DNA of 64,000 bases from Verrucomicrobiales bacterium (GCA_002698785.1 PAAG01000059.1:124001-188000); one strand, 5' to 3'. Shown: positions 1 through 8,089, numbered from the stretch's first letter. Numbers and translations: made by a program. The notes: generated by a model not told the origin, from the sequence alone.

Positions 1-2
1 TC

Positions 3-590
3 CATAATTTCGAGCAGACTGAAACGCTCGCTATCCACGCCGACTACCTCGTTCCCCAGCTCGGCTACACCAACGGCCTCTCCGACCTCTTCGAAGAAGA
101 CATTCACCTTCGCGATTTCTACCTCGGCTGCCAGCACACCACATACGACAACCTCTTCCTCGCCGGCTTCGCCCGCCCCATTATCGGCAACATCCCCACC
201 ATCAGCGAGCAAGTCGCCAAATACGTCACCGCCACCCTCGCCGGAAAAATCCCGCACCCCGAGAACATCACTCACCTCCAATCCGAAGACCGCGCCTATA
301 TGTCTGAGCGCTTCGCCCGCATCGACATCGACACCGTCTACCCCGTCGAGATGTTCCCCTACTGCGACCGACTCGCCACCCTGACAGGCACCCTACCCAC
401 CCGCAAAAAACTCGGATTCAAAAAGTGGCTCAAAATCCAACTCACTCCCGCCACGACCATGCACTACATGGATGACGACTTCGACCCCGCCGAACTCGAG
501 TCCGAAAAAATCTACACCCCACCCATTCTCAACACCCTCTTGGGCATCATTCGCTTCGTCGACCTCCTCACCCGAACCAACCGCCGTTAA
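3..590 (+). CDS. Flavin-containing monooxygenase, C-terminal part (5' end outside window)
   Basis: The frame is open from the left edge to TAA at 588-590, giving about 195 C-terminal residues. The stretch NLFLAGFARPIIGNIPTIS is the kind of conserved C-terminal block seen in FAD/NADPH-dependent flavin monooxygenases (FMO/Baeyer-Villiger type), where a disk-like loop closes the FAD site. The upstream Rossmann FAD and NADPH motifs would lie outside the window. An internal ATG at 300 would give only a 96-residue stub and is not the start. Substrate cannot be told. Family assignment is from recognised motif style, fairly confident; the exact subfamily is open. Confidence 0.75.
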   Translation, partial: HNFEQTETLAIHADYLVPQLGYTNGLSDLFEEDIHLRDFYLGCQHTTYDNLFLAGFARPIIGNIPTISEQVAKYVTATLAGKIPHPENITHLQSEDRAYMSERFARIDIDTVYPVEMFPYCDRLATLTGTLPTRKKLGFKKWLKIQLTPATTMHYMDDDFDPAELESEKIYTPPILNTLLGIIRFVDLLTRTNRR

Positions 591-680
591 CCCTGCGTAG
601 CGAAACTTGTTAAAGTTTCGAGACCGTAGCCTATCAAACCACAAAAGAAGGAAGGCATTCCCGCCCAACAACCGCTCCTC

Positions 681-1961
681 CTACCACTCTCTTACTACCC
701 CCGGTCGCTTCTTCTCAGAACAGGTCACTACCTCAGGCACCTTCCCAAGCGGCACATCGAAACCCGTCGAACCGAAAACCTCTTTATCCTTCCCCGCAAT
801 GCTCTTCAATTCCGCTAACGTTTTCGACCCTTCCAACACTGCCAAATCGTCCCGGTAATAGTCGAACCACGGCAGTCCTGCACTCTCATACTCCTTCGCC
901 GTGACCGGAGCCTGCGGCGGATTCGCCCCGGTGATCGCTCTCCAATCGAGCGCATTGCAAAGATGCACAAAGCACCTACTCGTCGTCTCCTGATCCCAGC
1001 AGTCCACACCATGTGGATCTTCATAAATTTCCTGCTGCATTCTTCCACCTTCTGCCAGGACCATCTCATCCACATTTGACTCTGAAAAAGCTCTCTCCCC
1101 ACTAAAATCGATCATATCTGATCCGTAACATATCAATTGCTTGAGATCGGGCAGCAGCATAGGGAGAAGAGGTTCCAGCGAGTATGGGATCTTGTTCTTC
1201 ACGTGAGTTTTAAAATAGTAATCCGCTTTCATCGGATACACCTGCAACTGCAAACCGCCCCATCGCGCTTCTCCCGTGATTTGCTCTTCCACTGAGTATC
1301 CCTTCCCAAGGGGCATTGCAACGAATTGCCGAATCTCTCCTTTCGCCACCGAAAACCCGTCGAGCCACGGTTGCCCTGGCACGACCATATAGTCCTGCGT
1401 CTCGGAGCCCAAGCCCGACTTCCATTCCTCTCCAGAAATAGCGTTGACTTTTCCGGCCCCAACCTTAACTGCACAGGGATACCGGTCCACAAAGTTCAAC
1501 CACATGGCTTCCGCCTGATACATCGGCATTATCACACCTCCTCGCAGCAGCCAGTGTGCAGGAACAGTATTTTCGAAGTCATCGACATGACGTAAGGGGA
1601 AAGCGTCCAAGCCTGGAGGCAACGGATAAGTTTTTTCATCGTCAGGAAGTCGCAAAGTCCGTTGGAGTTGGACATCACACGAAAACATGTGTGGCAACGT
1701 GTCCATTCCTCTTTCTAGGATTACCTTTTCAATGTCTTCAGCCCTGAGTTCTTTCAGTAGCTTCTTTAGTTTTCCTCTTCGATCATCGATCAGACTTTGG
1801 AAGTCAGCTCGGTTCCTGTAGAACGAAGCCAGAACCTTCTTTCGATTCTCACTGAGAATTGATGGCAATACTGATTCAGCATATTTCTTTACCAAAACCC
1901 TCAGTTCTTCCTTTATCTCTGGAAATGAGAATTCCAGTCCGTCGTTCTTTAATTCGATCAT
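681..1961 (-). CDS. Conserved hypothetical protein (426 aa)
   Basis: A long ORF starting at ATG 1961 and lying 35 bp downstream of the XRE regulator on the same strand, so probably one transcript. The N-terminal third is charged and helical. The middle carries motifs that look strongly conserved (KVGAGKVNAISGEEW and QDYMVVPGQPWLDGF), and the C-terminal half has many aromatic residues. I see no signal peptide and no transmembrane segment, so it is probably cytoplasmic. I recall similar sequences annotated only as hypothetical in other bacteria and cannot name a function. Its pairing with a repressor suggests regulated expression. Confidence 0.7.
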   Translation of the reverse strand: MIELKNDGLEFSFPEIKEELRVLVKKYAESVLPSILSENRKKVLASFYRNRADFQSLIDDRRGKLKKLLKELRAEDIEKVILERGMDTLPHMFSCDVQLQRTLRLPDDEKTYPLPPGLDAFPLRHVDDFENTVPAHWLLRGGVIMPMYQAEAMWLNFVDRYPCAVKVGAGKVNAISGEEWKSGLGSETQDYMVVPGQPWLDGFSVAKGEIRQFVAMPLGKGYSVEEQITGEARWGGLQLQVYPMKADYYFKTHVKNKIPYSLEPLLPMLLPDLKQLICYGSDMIDFSGERAFSESNVDEMVLAEGGRMQQEIYEDPHGVDCWDQETTSRCFVHLCNALDWRAITGANPPQAPVTAKEYESAGLPWFDYYRDDLAVLEGSKTLAELKSIAGKDKEVFGSTGFDVPLGKVPEVVTCSEKKRPGVVREW

Positions 1962-1996
1962 TTTTCTATCTTCGTGTTTGCATGTTAGTCAAAAAT

Positions 1997-2362
1997 CTAC
2001 CATTCCCCATCCCTCACCTCCCTCACGAGTCTCAGCACAGCCTTATCCGGAGTGTTCTTTAGCTCGCGAATCAGATCTGCAAACAACCGAGGCCTCGACC
2101 GGATCACCTCCAGAAGGTCCGACGACACCTTGCCCCCCATCGCCAGCATCACATCCGGGTCTTCCCCCAACTCCTCAGCAATCCGTGAGATCGTTTCCTC
2201 ACCCGGCGGTGGCTGCTGCCCCCTCTCGATCTTACTCAGATAAGAAGGCTCAATACCCACCCGTTCCGCCAGCTTACGCAGAGAAAAGCCCTTCTCCCCA
2301 CCGTCAGCCTTTAATTCCCGGCAGGAACGAACAAACTCTCCAAAACTGGCTTCTCGACCCAT
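1997..2362 (-). CDS. XRE-family helix-turn-helix transcriptional regulator
   Basis: 121 aa. Residues about 25-70 form a classical XRE/Cro-type HTH: FSLRKLAERVGIEPSYLSKIERG, followed by the recognition-side PPGEETISRIAEELGEDPDVML. The C-terminal about 45 residues are helical and could dimerise. The only good start is ATG at 2362. A perfect 9-bp inverted repeat begins one base upstream of it, leaving no room for a Shine-Dalgarno site, so the mRNA may be leaderless and the gene autorepressed. It precedes the 426-aa hypothetical gene and probably controls it. Not part of a recognisable toxin-antitoxin pair: no small toxin is adjacent. Confidence 0.85.
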   Translation of the reverse strand: MGREASFGEFVRSCRELKADGGEKGFSLRKLAERVGIEPSYLSKIERGQQPPPGEETISRIAEELGEDPDVMLAMGGKVSSDLLEVIRSRPRLFADLIRELKNTPDKAVLRLVREVRDGEW

Positions 2363-2363
2363 T

Positions 2364-2383
2364 TGTGTAGTATTTACTACACA
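2364..2383. promoter_or_regulatory. Perfect palindromic operator at the XRE gene start
   Basis: Seen directly: arms TGTGTAGTA and TACTACACA are exact reverse complements separated by TT. The site ends one base before the ATG of the XRE gene, on the upstream side. An AT-rich core inside it could act as the -10 element of the minus-strand promoter. Autoregulation is inferred from position and family habit. Confidence 0.75.
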
Positions 2384-2572
2384 CTACGCGAAGATACAAG
2401 GAAAACCTCTCCGTTTCTCTGCCCATTCGAGTATCGGAAGCGGCACAACACCACGCCGATCGCCGGTTTCTCCGGAGATTATGACGAAACTGCACGACGG
2501 AGTCGGCCTGCGATTCGAAACCACGAATTCCTTTGTAATCGCGCCAACACCTGAAATCCGGAACAGTGGCTG

Positions 2573-2971
2573 ATGCCACGAACGCTCGAACTCATTGGAG
2601 TATTCCTCAGGGATCTGGGAACCGGCATGCTCCACTATTTTGTCGTGATATCCAGGACTCTCGGCCTACACTACGTGGCCTTCGGAATTTGCTGGGTGCT
2701 TGTCCTGCCTTATAAAGCGTTCCTGAAACTATCCAACAAAGGCAAGGTATCGTTTGATCGGACCTACATTCGACCTCAAGACAGAGGAGTTGCTCTGCTC
2801 ATCGAACTTTTCTTTCTCCCCTACAACATGTATCGGGAGGGGTTCGTCGGAGAGGACGGTTCAAAATTCGATCAGCGAGTAATGGCAATATGTTTCTCCT
2901 TCGGCTGGACGGGCCTGATCGGATTCATCTGGTTTTTCCGCTACATTTGCAACTACGGCCAGTATCAATAA
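2573..2971 (+). CDS. Small membrane protein of unknown function (132 aa)
   Basis: ATG at 2573 to TAA at 2971. Hydrophobic stretches are visible at about residues 17-50 (GLHYVAFGICWVLVLPY) and 104-128 (ICFSFGWTGLIGFIWFF), with a charged middle segment, suggesting two or three inner-membrane helices. It stands alone, divergent from the XRE gene, and 59 bp upstream of a secreted esterase on the same strand. I do not recognise the family. Codon usage and membrane pattern make it a plausible real gene; function unknown. Confidence 0.55.
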   Translation: MPRTLELIGVFLRDLGTGMLHYFVVISRTLGLHYVAFGICWVLVLPYKAFLKLSNKGKVSFDRTYIRPQDRGVALLIELFFLPYNMYREGFVGEDGSKFDQRVMAICFSFGWTGLIGFIWFFRYICNYGQYQ

Positions 2972-3030
2972 TCACGGAGAAACGCTTGGATACGATATTC
3001 GAAAATGATACCACTTCGGAGTCAATCCCG

Positions 3031-3894
3031 ATGAAAAAGCTTCTCCCTCTTATTCTCCTATCCCTTCTCTCGGCACTCCCCCTCATCGCACAGGAGAAAC
3101 CCGACCGAGACGATCCGGAAACCTGGACCTGGGTCGTGGAGAAAGACTTCCCCGGTTACACCCATCTTGTATTGGAGAGCGACTCCATGCAGCGGAAGAT
3201 CGGGGTGAACCTCTATCTTCCACCCTCCTACGAATCAAGTCCCGACCGGCGCTATCCTGTCGTCTACTATCTCCACGGAGCGACCGGCACAGAAGGTTCT
3301 GTCTACGATTTGGGAAGCGTCGTGCAGCGAGGTATCCGCCAAGGGCGCCTTGAAGAAACGATTTACGTGTTCCCAAACGCCGGTCATTTCAGCGGCTACC
3401 GCGACTGGCCCGACAAAAACATCAAGGCGGAGACGTGGATCATTTCGGAACTCATCCCCTACATTGACACCAACTACCGCACCATCAATTCCCGCGATGG
3501 CCGTGCCCTGTCCGGCTGGTCAATGGGCGGCGGAGGTTCTCTCCGCTTCCTCACAAAATACCCGGAAATGTTCTGTGCCGCTGCCACATTTTCTGCAGCC
3601 ATCGGCTACCGCATCCCCGAAGAGATCACGACCGTACACAACCTCCGGAAAAACGCAGAGAAACTCCGCGGTCGCATCGGCATCTTCATGGTCGTCGGAG
3701 AAGAAGACCGCCTATTCGACTTGTACGAGCCCCTCATCGCCGAACTCGACAAACAGAAGCTCGAATACAAATTCATCACCGCCCCCGGAGTTCCCCACGA
3801 TCTCGGCAAAATGAAAGAACTCTACGCCGACCAGCTCGTAGAATTCCTCAACAGCCACCTTGCTCCCGCCACCAAAGGCCAAGCCAAAGAGTAA
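3031..3894 (+). CDS. Secreted esterase, alpha/beta hydrolase of the esterase D family (PF00756)
   Basis: The start at ATG 3031 gives a clear signal peptide (MKKLLPLILLSLLSALPLIA, then Q-E-K); longer in-frame starts would bury it. The mature part has KIGVNLYLPPSYES, PVVYYLHGATG (oxyanion loop), and the nucleophile elbow GWSMGGGG, giving Ser of GxSxG; the acid is probably in the GEEDRLF segment and the His in GVPHDLG. This is the pattern of feruloyl/acetyl-xylan esterases and related enzymes that release esters from plant or algal polysaccharides. Length 287 aa is normal. Exact substrate unknown. Confidence 0.85.
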   Translation: MKKLLPLILLSLLSALPLIAQEKPDRDDPETWTWVVEKDFPGYTHLVLESDSMQRKIGVNLYLPPSYESSPDRRYPVVYYLHGATGTEGSVYDLGSVVQRGIRQGRLEETIYVFPNAGHFSGYRDWPDKNIKAETWIISELIPYIDTNYRTINSRDGRALSGWSMGGGGSLRFLTKYPEMFCAAATFSAAIGYRIPEEITTVHNLRKNAEKLRGRIGIFMVVGEEDRLFDLYEPLIAELDKQKLEYKFITAPGVPHDLGKMKELYADQLVEFLNSHLAPATKGQAKE

Positions 3895-4004
3895 TCCCGA
3901 AGCCTCCCGCCCCAGTTGCGGAAGTGGCCACACTCTCGCTATTTCTTTCTGATTCTGTGAGAAGCCAAGAATAACCTGATTCCCGTTCGGAAGCAGAGCT
4001 TGGA

Positions 4005-4034
4005 GTCTGTCCCCACAGTCTGGTTTCCACAGAC
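4005..4034. repeat. Inverted-repeat stretch between convergent genes
   Basis: GTCTGT at 4005-4010 pairs with ACAGAC at 4029-4034, with a nested GTCTG (4018-4022) also complementary to CAGAC (4030-4034). It lies in the gap between the esterase (ending 3894) and the lipoprotein gene (ending 4038). There is no T-run typical of an intrinsic terminator, so it may be a bidirectional terminator of another sort or the remnant of a dispersed repeat. Confidence 0.35.
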
Positions 4035-4037
4035 CCT

Positions 4038-4463
4038 CTAATCATCGCCAATCGCCCCAATAGCATTTAAAGAACTTCCTTCCATTTCCGTCTCATCAAT
4101 CACACCTAAATGCCAGGTCTTGTATATCAGGAAACCGTTATGAGACTTCATCCAATGGGCGTGAACAGTCGGAATACTGTTCACGCGCAATCCGAGCGGT
4201 TGCTCTGGAACGTTCAGAGTAATCAGTTCGGCCCCACCATCATTTGGATACCGGCTCCTTTCAATAACAATAGGAAGTTTGGGGTGCCCCGGATAGAGTT
4301 CTTCCAACGTTTCGTTCAGTTTCTCAATGATCGAAACCAACGGCTCATCACTTGTTTCAGTCGCAGGAACAATAAGCTTATCCGGCGGAGTCTCCATGTA
4401 AGACAAATCCCGGCTGCATGAAACCAAGGACACCAGGACCGCTATCAGCATCAGACTCTTCAT
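4038..4463 (-). CDS. Putative lipoprotein of unknown function
   Basis: 141 aa from ATG 4463. The N-terminus MKSLMLIAVLVSLVSC is a lipoprotein signal with lipobox LVSC and acylated Cys16, so the product should be membrane-anchored outside the cytoplasm. The mature part is acidic and contains WHLGVIDETEMEG near the end; no catalytic motif is apparent. It is the first of seven small minus-strand genes between 4.0 and 7.5 kb. I do not recognise the family. Confidence 0.6.
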   Translation of the reverse strand: MKSLMLIAVLVSLVSCSRDLSYMETPPDKLIVPATETSDEPLVSIIEKLNETLEELYPGHPKLPIVIERSRYPNDGGAELITLNVPEQPLGLRVNSIPTVHAHWMKSHNGFLIYKTWHLGVIDETEMEGSSLNAIGAIGDD

Positions 4464-4525
4464 TCCTCCAGCTATAAAACTCGAAAACCAAACAGTAAAC
4501 CCGAGAATAACCTACTCCGCCACCA

Positions 4526-4996
4526 TCACCCACCAACCGGAAAGACAGGATCCCCAATCCGAATCCGCCCACCCGTCACAACCGAGGCACCAATCCCCGT
4601 CGATTTCGCAAGATATTGCATGATCTCGCTTCTCCCACTTTGCTTCACAATGTGCGAACACGGCGGCCACAACTTTCGTGTCTCAAGGACGACTTCGCTC
4701 CCAACTTGAAATCGTTTACCCACCAGAAAATCAAGACTGATTGACTCGACAACCAGATTTCGCCGAAGATCCGCGGGATCGATCTCAATCCCGTGTTTCG
4801 ATAGCAATTCATTGAACGGCTCAATCTGGATCAGCGTCACTTCCGCATCCCACTCTTTGACGCCCGTATAAAATCCTTTCCCGGTCGCATAGCGATCCCC
4901 TTCCAGACCTTCCTTCTCAATAACAGCAATCTCCGAATGCCTCCGCATCGGAAGCCCCGTCTCAGGAGAAGTATAAATCGCTTTGATCATCACCAC
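4526..4996 (-). CDS. MOSC domain-containing protein
   Basis: About 155 aa. The arrangement EGDRY...RRNLVVESISLDFLVGKRFQVG...LWPPCSHIVKQSG...VVTGGRIRIGDPV matches the stand-alone MOSC (molybdenum cofactor sulfurase C-terminal) domain, with the conserved Cys in the WPPC block. MOSC proteins bind or transfer sulfur in molybdoenzyme or thiol metabolism; which one this serves is not shown. The annotated start is GTG 4996, which overlaps by one base the TAG stop of the zinc-ribbon gene upstream; an in-frame ATG at 4990 is equally possible. The overlap suggests co-translation. Confidence 0.85.
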   Translation of the reverse strand: MVMIKAIYTSPETGLPMRRHSEIAVIEKEGLEGDRYATGKGFYTGVKEWDAEVTLIQIEPFNELLSKHGIEIDPADLRRNLVVESISLDFLVGKRFQVGSEVVLETRKLWPPCSHIVKQSGRSEIMQYLAKSTGIGASVVTGGRIRIGDPVFPVGG

Positions 4997-5313
4997 TAAT
5001 CCAACGTTCGCCCATCCGATTCACCAATGCGTTCAACCTCTCCGCTTCCGTGGCTGGCTTCTCGACAGTCACGGCAACGAACGGCAACCGCCCAGATGTG
5101 CCCTTTGGCCTCCTCGTAATACCACTTCTGACGTTCTGCTGTCCACACTTCAACCTTTCCGCACTCTCTACAGGCGAAAGAGTAGTCAACATAGAACTCC
5201 GGCAAATCGCCATAAGTATTGATGTGCGCAAGTTTCGACTGATTCGCTTCAACAGCTCCCTGCGGCGCCTCACCCGGTGGCATGTGAGGTGGCAGTAACG
5301 GTCCGTTATTCAT
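4996..5313 (-). CDS. Small zinc-ribbon protein
   Basis: 105 aa from ATG 5313. Two CxxC pairs, CREC and CRDC, separated by about 30 residues including AERQKWYYEEAKGHI, give the layout of a probable zinc-ribbon domain: Y/F-x-C-x-x-C-G, then an aromatic-rich loop, then RCxxC. No enzyme domain accompanies it. Such proteins are uncharacterised; zinc binding is inferred from the cysteines. The stop overlaps the start of the MOSC gene, so the two are probably one operon. Confidence 0.7.
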   Translation of the reverse strand: MNNGPLLPPHMPPGEAPQGAVEANQSKLAHINTYGDLPEFYVDYSFACRECGKVEVWTAERQKWYYEEAKGHIWAVAVRCRDCREASHGSGEVERIGESDGRTLD

Positions 5314-5379
5314 TTCTCGTCGTCGGTCTGTTCATCCCATCCGAGTATCGCAAAAACTTTATTGACCGAGCGTAAACCG

Positions 5380-5874
5380 CTAAGTCCCTATTGGATACAC
5401 GTAATTTCTTTCACCGTTAACACTCTGTGTTTCCATCGACCACGCAACCAGCCCTGACTCACCATCCTGTGAACACTCATTGAAGGTAAAGACAGCACCA
5501 CTCTGCGTTCTCACAAGTCGTTGAGAGGGATCATAATCGGGAGCGATAGTTTCGAAGGCAATCCCCGCCTCAAACAGAGCCGCCTGAAAAACCTGTCGAT
5601 CAAGCCCACGTCGAACAATCCAGGGATCAATACGGAGAAACTCTCCTCCGTCCGTCAAGTCATCATGATCCGAGAAGATTAGGTATACCTTCCAGTTGCT
5701 GAAGTGGAACTCGACATTTCCGTAACGCCAAATCTTCGCATTCTCAGGAGTCTTCTGAGGGCCCCAACTCGAAGGGGGACCAACCAATTCCTTGAGCCCA
5801 TCATGATCCACCCCATGACAACGCAGACCCAGTTCACCCGCGCTTGCGATATCGAACATCGACGTACCAATCAT
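5380..5874 (-). CDS. Hypothetical protein (164 aa)
   Basis: ATG 5874 to stop at 5380. No signal peptide or membrane helix. Residues about 46-65 (AKIWRYGNVEFHFSNWKVYLIF) form a short beta-rich motif also seen, in my recollection, in small bacterial proteins with SMI1/immunity-like or regulatory roles, but I cannot assign a family. Acidic overall. It lies 66 bp from its same-strand neighbour, without overlap. Function unknown. Confidence 0.5.
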   Translation of the reverse strand: MIGTSMFDIASAGELGLRCHGVDHDGLKELVGPPSSWGPQKTPENAKIWRYGNVEFHFSNWKVYLIFSDHDDLTDGGEFLRIDPWIVRRGLDRQVFQAALFEAGIAFETIAPDYDPSQRLVRTQSGAVFTFNECSQDGESGLVAWSMETQSVNGERNYVYPIGT

Positions 5875-5928
5875 GACTGGTTCATAATAAGTGATTTCTT
5901 CGCACTATACAGCCAACGCCACTCACAC

Positions 5929-6456
5929 TCACCAACCTTCCGTCTCTCGCACAACAACATACCCATAACTCCCAATCAAATCCTCGATTTCAGCCACATC
6001 ACTTTCCTTGAAAATCGTAAGGTGAAAATCCTGATACCATCGGTCGTCTTTCCAATGGTAGATCTCGTTCGCATCTTCTCCCATTCGACAGCCAGAGATC
6101 AACTTTCTCGCCTTCAGCTCTTTGATCATATCGGAGCGAATATCCCTGTCCCTCGACCGGATGCGAAGGTCGATAGACCCTCGAACTGGTTTATTCTCTT
6201 TGCAGATCCTCTCAGCCTCTTCCTTCGACACTTCCCACGACACGATATCCAGATCGCCCAACTTTGCTTCAAAACTTCCCCTGTCTTCCCCGCACACCCA
6301 AACCACCTGCGGAGCCACATCCGCCAGATCCAGAACAAACTGCTTCGCTTCCAATAACGAGCTGAAACACCCATGGTCGGACAATACCTTGATCAAAGGC
6401 ACACGACCAAACTTCTCAGACAACGGCTCAAGAGCGAAAGCAATTTTCTCAGGCAT
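5929..6456 (-). CDS. Hypothetical cytosolic protein (175 aa)
   Basis: ATG at 6456 is preferred; a GTG three codons upstream (6465) is the alternative. The sequence is charged, alternates helix and strand, and contains SIDLRIRSRDRDIRSDMIKE in the middle and a tryptophan/tyrosine-rich C-terminal part. No signal, membrane or metal motif is visible. It belongs to the run of small minus-strand genes at 4.0-7.5 kb. I do not recognise it. Confidence 0.5.
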   Translation of the reverse strand: MPEKIAFALEPLSEKFGRVPLIKVLSDHGCFSSLLEAKQFVLDLADVAPQVVWVCGEDRGSFEAKLGDLDIVSWEVSKEEAERICKENKPVRGSIDLRIRSRDRDIRSDMIKELKARKLISGCRMGEDANEIYHWKDDRWYQDFHLTIFKESDVAEIEDLIGSYGYVVVRETEGW

Positions 6457-6561
6457 TAAGCGCACCCTGATGATTCACCACTTCCACCAAGGGATGCTTT
6501 TCCGAATCCCCATCAGAACCAATCCATGAGCAATTTGACCCAACTCACACAATCTCCCCTC

Positions 6562-7002
6562 CTACTTCGTCGACGCCCTCAATTCGGATTTAGGACTGAA
6601 CAATCCATACAACCGATTACCTGCTCCATACGAAGATTCAATCCAATCTGCAATCTCGGACCGATTGGCGACAAACCACGGAGCTGGAATCGCAATCCAG
6701 CCCTTCCAATTCGCCTCAGGTGAATAAATCACGATAGCTGTCACTACGCTTTTGATATTCGCAGAAGCAATACCTTCCCACGAAACTGTCGACATACCCC
6801 GATGAACACCGTTCTCATCAATTCTGCATTCGACCGTCAAAGAAGCAAAGAACGCAAAAAAGATTCCAAATACAACAACGAACAGCGCAGGAATAATCAT
6901 ACCCATAGAAATTCCTTCAGTAGAAAGCAACACACCCCAGACAATGATGATGAAAACTCCGCTCACTGCCATCATTCTAAGTGGAGAAATCTTAATCTTC
7001 AT
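6562..7002 (-). CDS. Small membrane protein with two N-terminal helices
   Basis: 146 aa from ATG 7002; a TTG 36 bases upstream would add an unlikely leader. Two hydrophobic segments (AVSGVFIIIVWGVLL and IIPALFVVVFGIFFAFFA) are followed by a soluble part containing SWEGIASANIKSVV and IPAPWFVANRSEIADWI. That order, two helices then a PH-like beta domain with a terminal helix, is common in bacterial PH-domain membrane proteins. Function unknown; fold assignment is inference. Confidence 0.55.
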   Translation of the reverse strand: MKIKISPLRMMAVSGVFIIIVWGVLLSTEGISMGMIIPALFVVVFGIFFAFFASLTVECRIDENGVHRGMSTVSWEGIASANIKSVVTAIVIYSPEANWKGWIAIPAPWFVANRSEIADWIESSYGAGNRLYGLFSPKSELRASTK

Positions 7003-7065
7003 ACTCAAATCGAACTGCCCCCAGTATCCGAGAAACAACCTCGTATTTCAAGGTTTCGGTTCGCT

Positions 7066-7533
7066 TCAAGAATTACACTCAACGCTTCGAAGTTGCTCCC
7101 TCACCGTCATCAGAATCCTGCCGAGCATATTCTTTCCCGTTCCATCACCTCCATCCCCCCAATAGTCATCATTCACGGTATGCTCGACCAATTTTCGGTT
7201 GCCAGTAGAAATCAGAAGCTCTTTCAACTCCTTATACTGAGCGAACTTTTGGCTGACCGCCGTATGCATGACACTGTCTTTCGACTTTTCCCAATCTTTC
7301 TTTATCGGAACCTTTCGACTACGGCCAAGCCGCGCCGCTTCCATGGGAGACCGAGCATTGCGAATCTTTTTGATATGCGCCGAGTCCGTAAATTTCTGAG
7401 CTTGAAAATAGTGCTCTGATGTTGGCCACATCTTGCCCCCTACCTTGATAGGAAACGCAGCAAAGTTGGAAAACTCACCATACTTATCCGAAACGCTGTA
7501 AAACAGAATTGGACTGCCTGATTCGTCGCACAT
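7066..7533 (-). CDS. NADAR (YbiA-like) family protein
   Basis: 155 aa from ATG 7533. The conserved blocks of the NADAR/YbiA family are all present in order: FYSVSDKYGEFSNFAAFPI, WPTSEHYFQAQKF, ARSPMEAARLGR, and GTGKNMLGRILMTVRE at the C-terminus. Members hydrolyse N-glycosidic bonds of riboflavin-pathway intermediates or of ADP-ribose adducts on nucleic acid, and some occur in phage-host conflict loci. No partner such as a DarT-type ADP-ribosyltransferase is seen here. It ends the run of small minus-strand genes. Family call is confident; physiological role is not. Confidence 0.9.
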   Translation of the reverse strand: MCDESGSPILFYSVSDKYGEFSNFAAFPIKVGGKMWPTSEHYFQAQKFTDSAHIKKIRNARSPMEAARLGRSRKVPIKKDWEKSKDSVMHTAVSQKFAQYKELKELLISTGNRKLVEHTVNDDYWGDGGDGTGKNMLGRILMTVREQLRSVECNS

Positions 7534-7874
7534 AATGAAGCTACCAAAGCTAACACCATGTAATGCTGAAGTTCATCAGAAAACCCAATCCACTTTATTT
7601 CGAATCTACTTAGACAATCAGAACACCGGCGGAATCATCGAACAGTCTCCTATACCACCCCGAAAAATGAAATCGGCAGCAAAGCTCCGCTCACTTCCGT
7701 TCAACCTCGACATTTTCTTGTGGTTTTGATAGAATATCACAAAGCAAACCTCCCCTGATCCGCTGGTGAACCAATAATCCCAAGACATCACCCATTCTCC
7801 CCAAAAGACTAAAAAATCGCAAAATGATGACCGACAAAACCACACAACCCACTCAAAACCAACACATTCACTCC

Positions 7875-7917
7875 AAAATGATGAAAAAACGAAACCCCCA
7901 TCATTTCCCATCATTTT
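7875..7917 (-). repeat. Dispersed intergenic dyad repeat, copy 1
   Basis: Read on the minus strand it runs AAAATGATGGGAAATGATGG, then GGGTTTCG and a T-rich stretch, ending CATCATTTT. The outer AAAATGATG and CATCATTTT are reverse complements. Nearly the same sequence occurs at 63265-63307 on the plus strand. An extra AAAATGATG lies at 7821-7829. Confidence 0.8.
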
Positions 7918-7953
7918 CGCAAAACCACCCGTGACCCCACCTTTTCCCTGTAG

Positions 7954-7972
7954 CCGGGGTCTTTGACCCCGG
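7954..7972. repeat. Perfect 8-bp GC hairpin
   Basis: CCGGGGTC and GACCCCGG are exact inverted arms around a TTT loop. No run of T follows, so it is not a standard intrinsic terminator. The form tagCCGGGGTC-TTT-GACCCCGG resembles small dispersed hairpins I recall from PVC genomes, which is memory rather than proof. Confidence 0.6.
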
Positions 7973-8043
7973 ACGAACTCAGCAACGAAGTCCGAATCAC
8001 CAAATTCTTTCCCCCACGCACAATCATTATCCTCCTCATCCAC

Positions 8044-8081
8044 TTGAACGTTGAGAGTTAAAAGTTCGACGTTGAACGTTC
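8044..8081. repeat. AACGTT-rich inverted/direct repeat next to xylR
   Basis: TTGAACGTT occurs at 8044-8052 and again at 8072-8080, and GAACGTT (8046) pairs with AACGTTC (8075-8081). Between them lies GAGAGTTAAAAGTTCGACG. It ends 8 bp before the xylR stop. It could be a transcript end or an old mobile-element remnant. Confidence 0.5.
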
Positions 8082-8089
8082 CTCACCTT

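Larger units (their letters stand above)
7534..8089. other. Repeat-rich non-coding stretch (about 550 bp)
   Basis: No convincing gene. The plus strand is C- and A-rich, with little G. It holds an AAAATGATG motif at 7821-7829, a 43-bp imperfect dyad at 7875-7917 that recurs near 63.3 kb, a perfect CCGGGGTC/GACCCCGG hairpin at 7954-7972, and an AACGTT-rich inverted repeat at 8044-8081. Open frames here have repeat-derived, low-quality translations and are not reported as genes. Confidence 0.6.

Noticed and set aside
6802-7419. 205-codon plus-strand ORF
   Set aside because: Antisense of the membrane protein and NADAR genes, which have clear family motifs or membrane pattern.
4038-7533. Integron cassette array
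   Set aside because: The gaps lack GTTRRRY/RYYYAAC pairs or other attC-like folding; no integrase in the window.
7821-7917. CRISPR-like array
   Set aside because: Only a few AAAATGATG motifs, irregular spacing, no spacers and no cas genes.
7618-8043. 141-codon minus-strand ORF
   Set aside because: It crosses the repeat-rich gap and its translation derives from the repeats and C-rich DNA.
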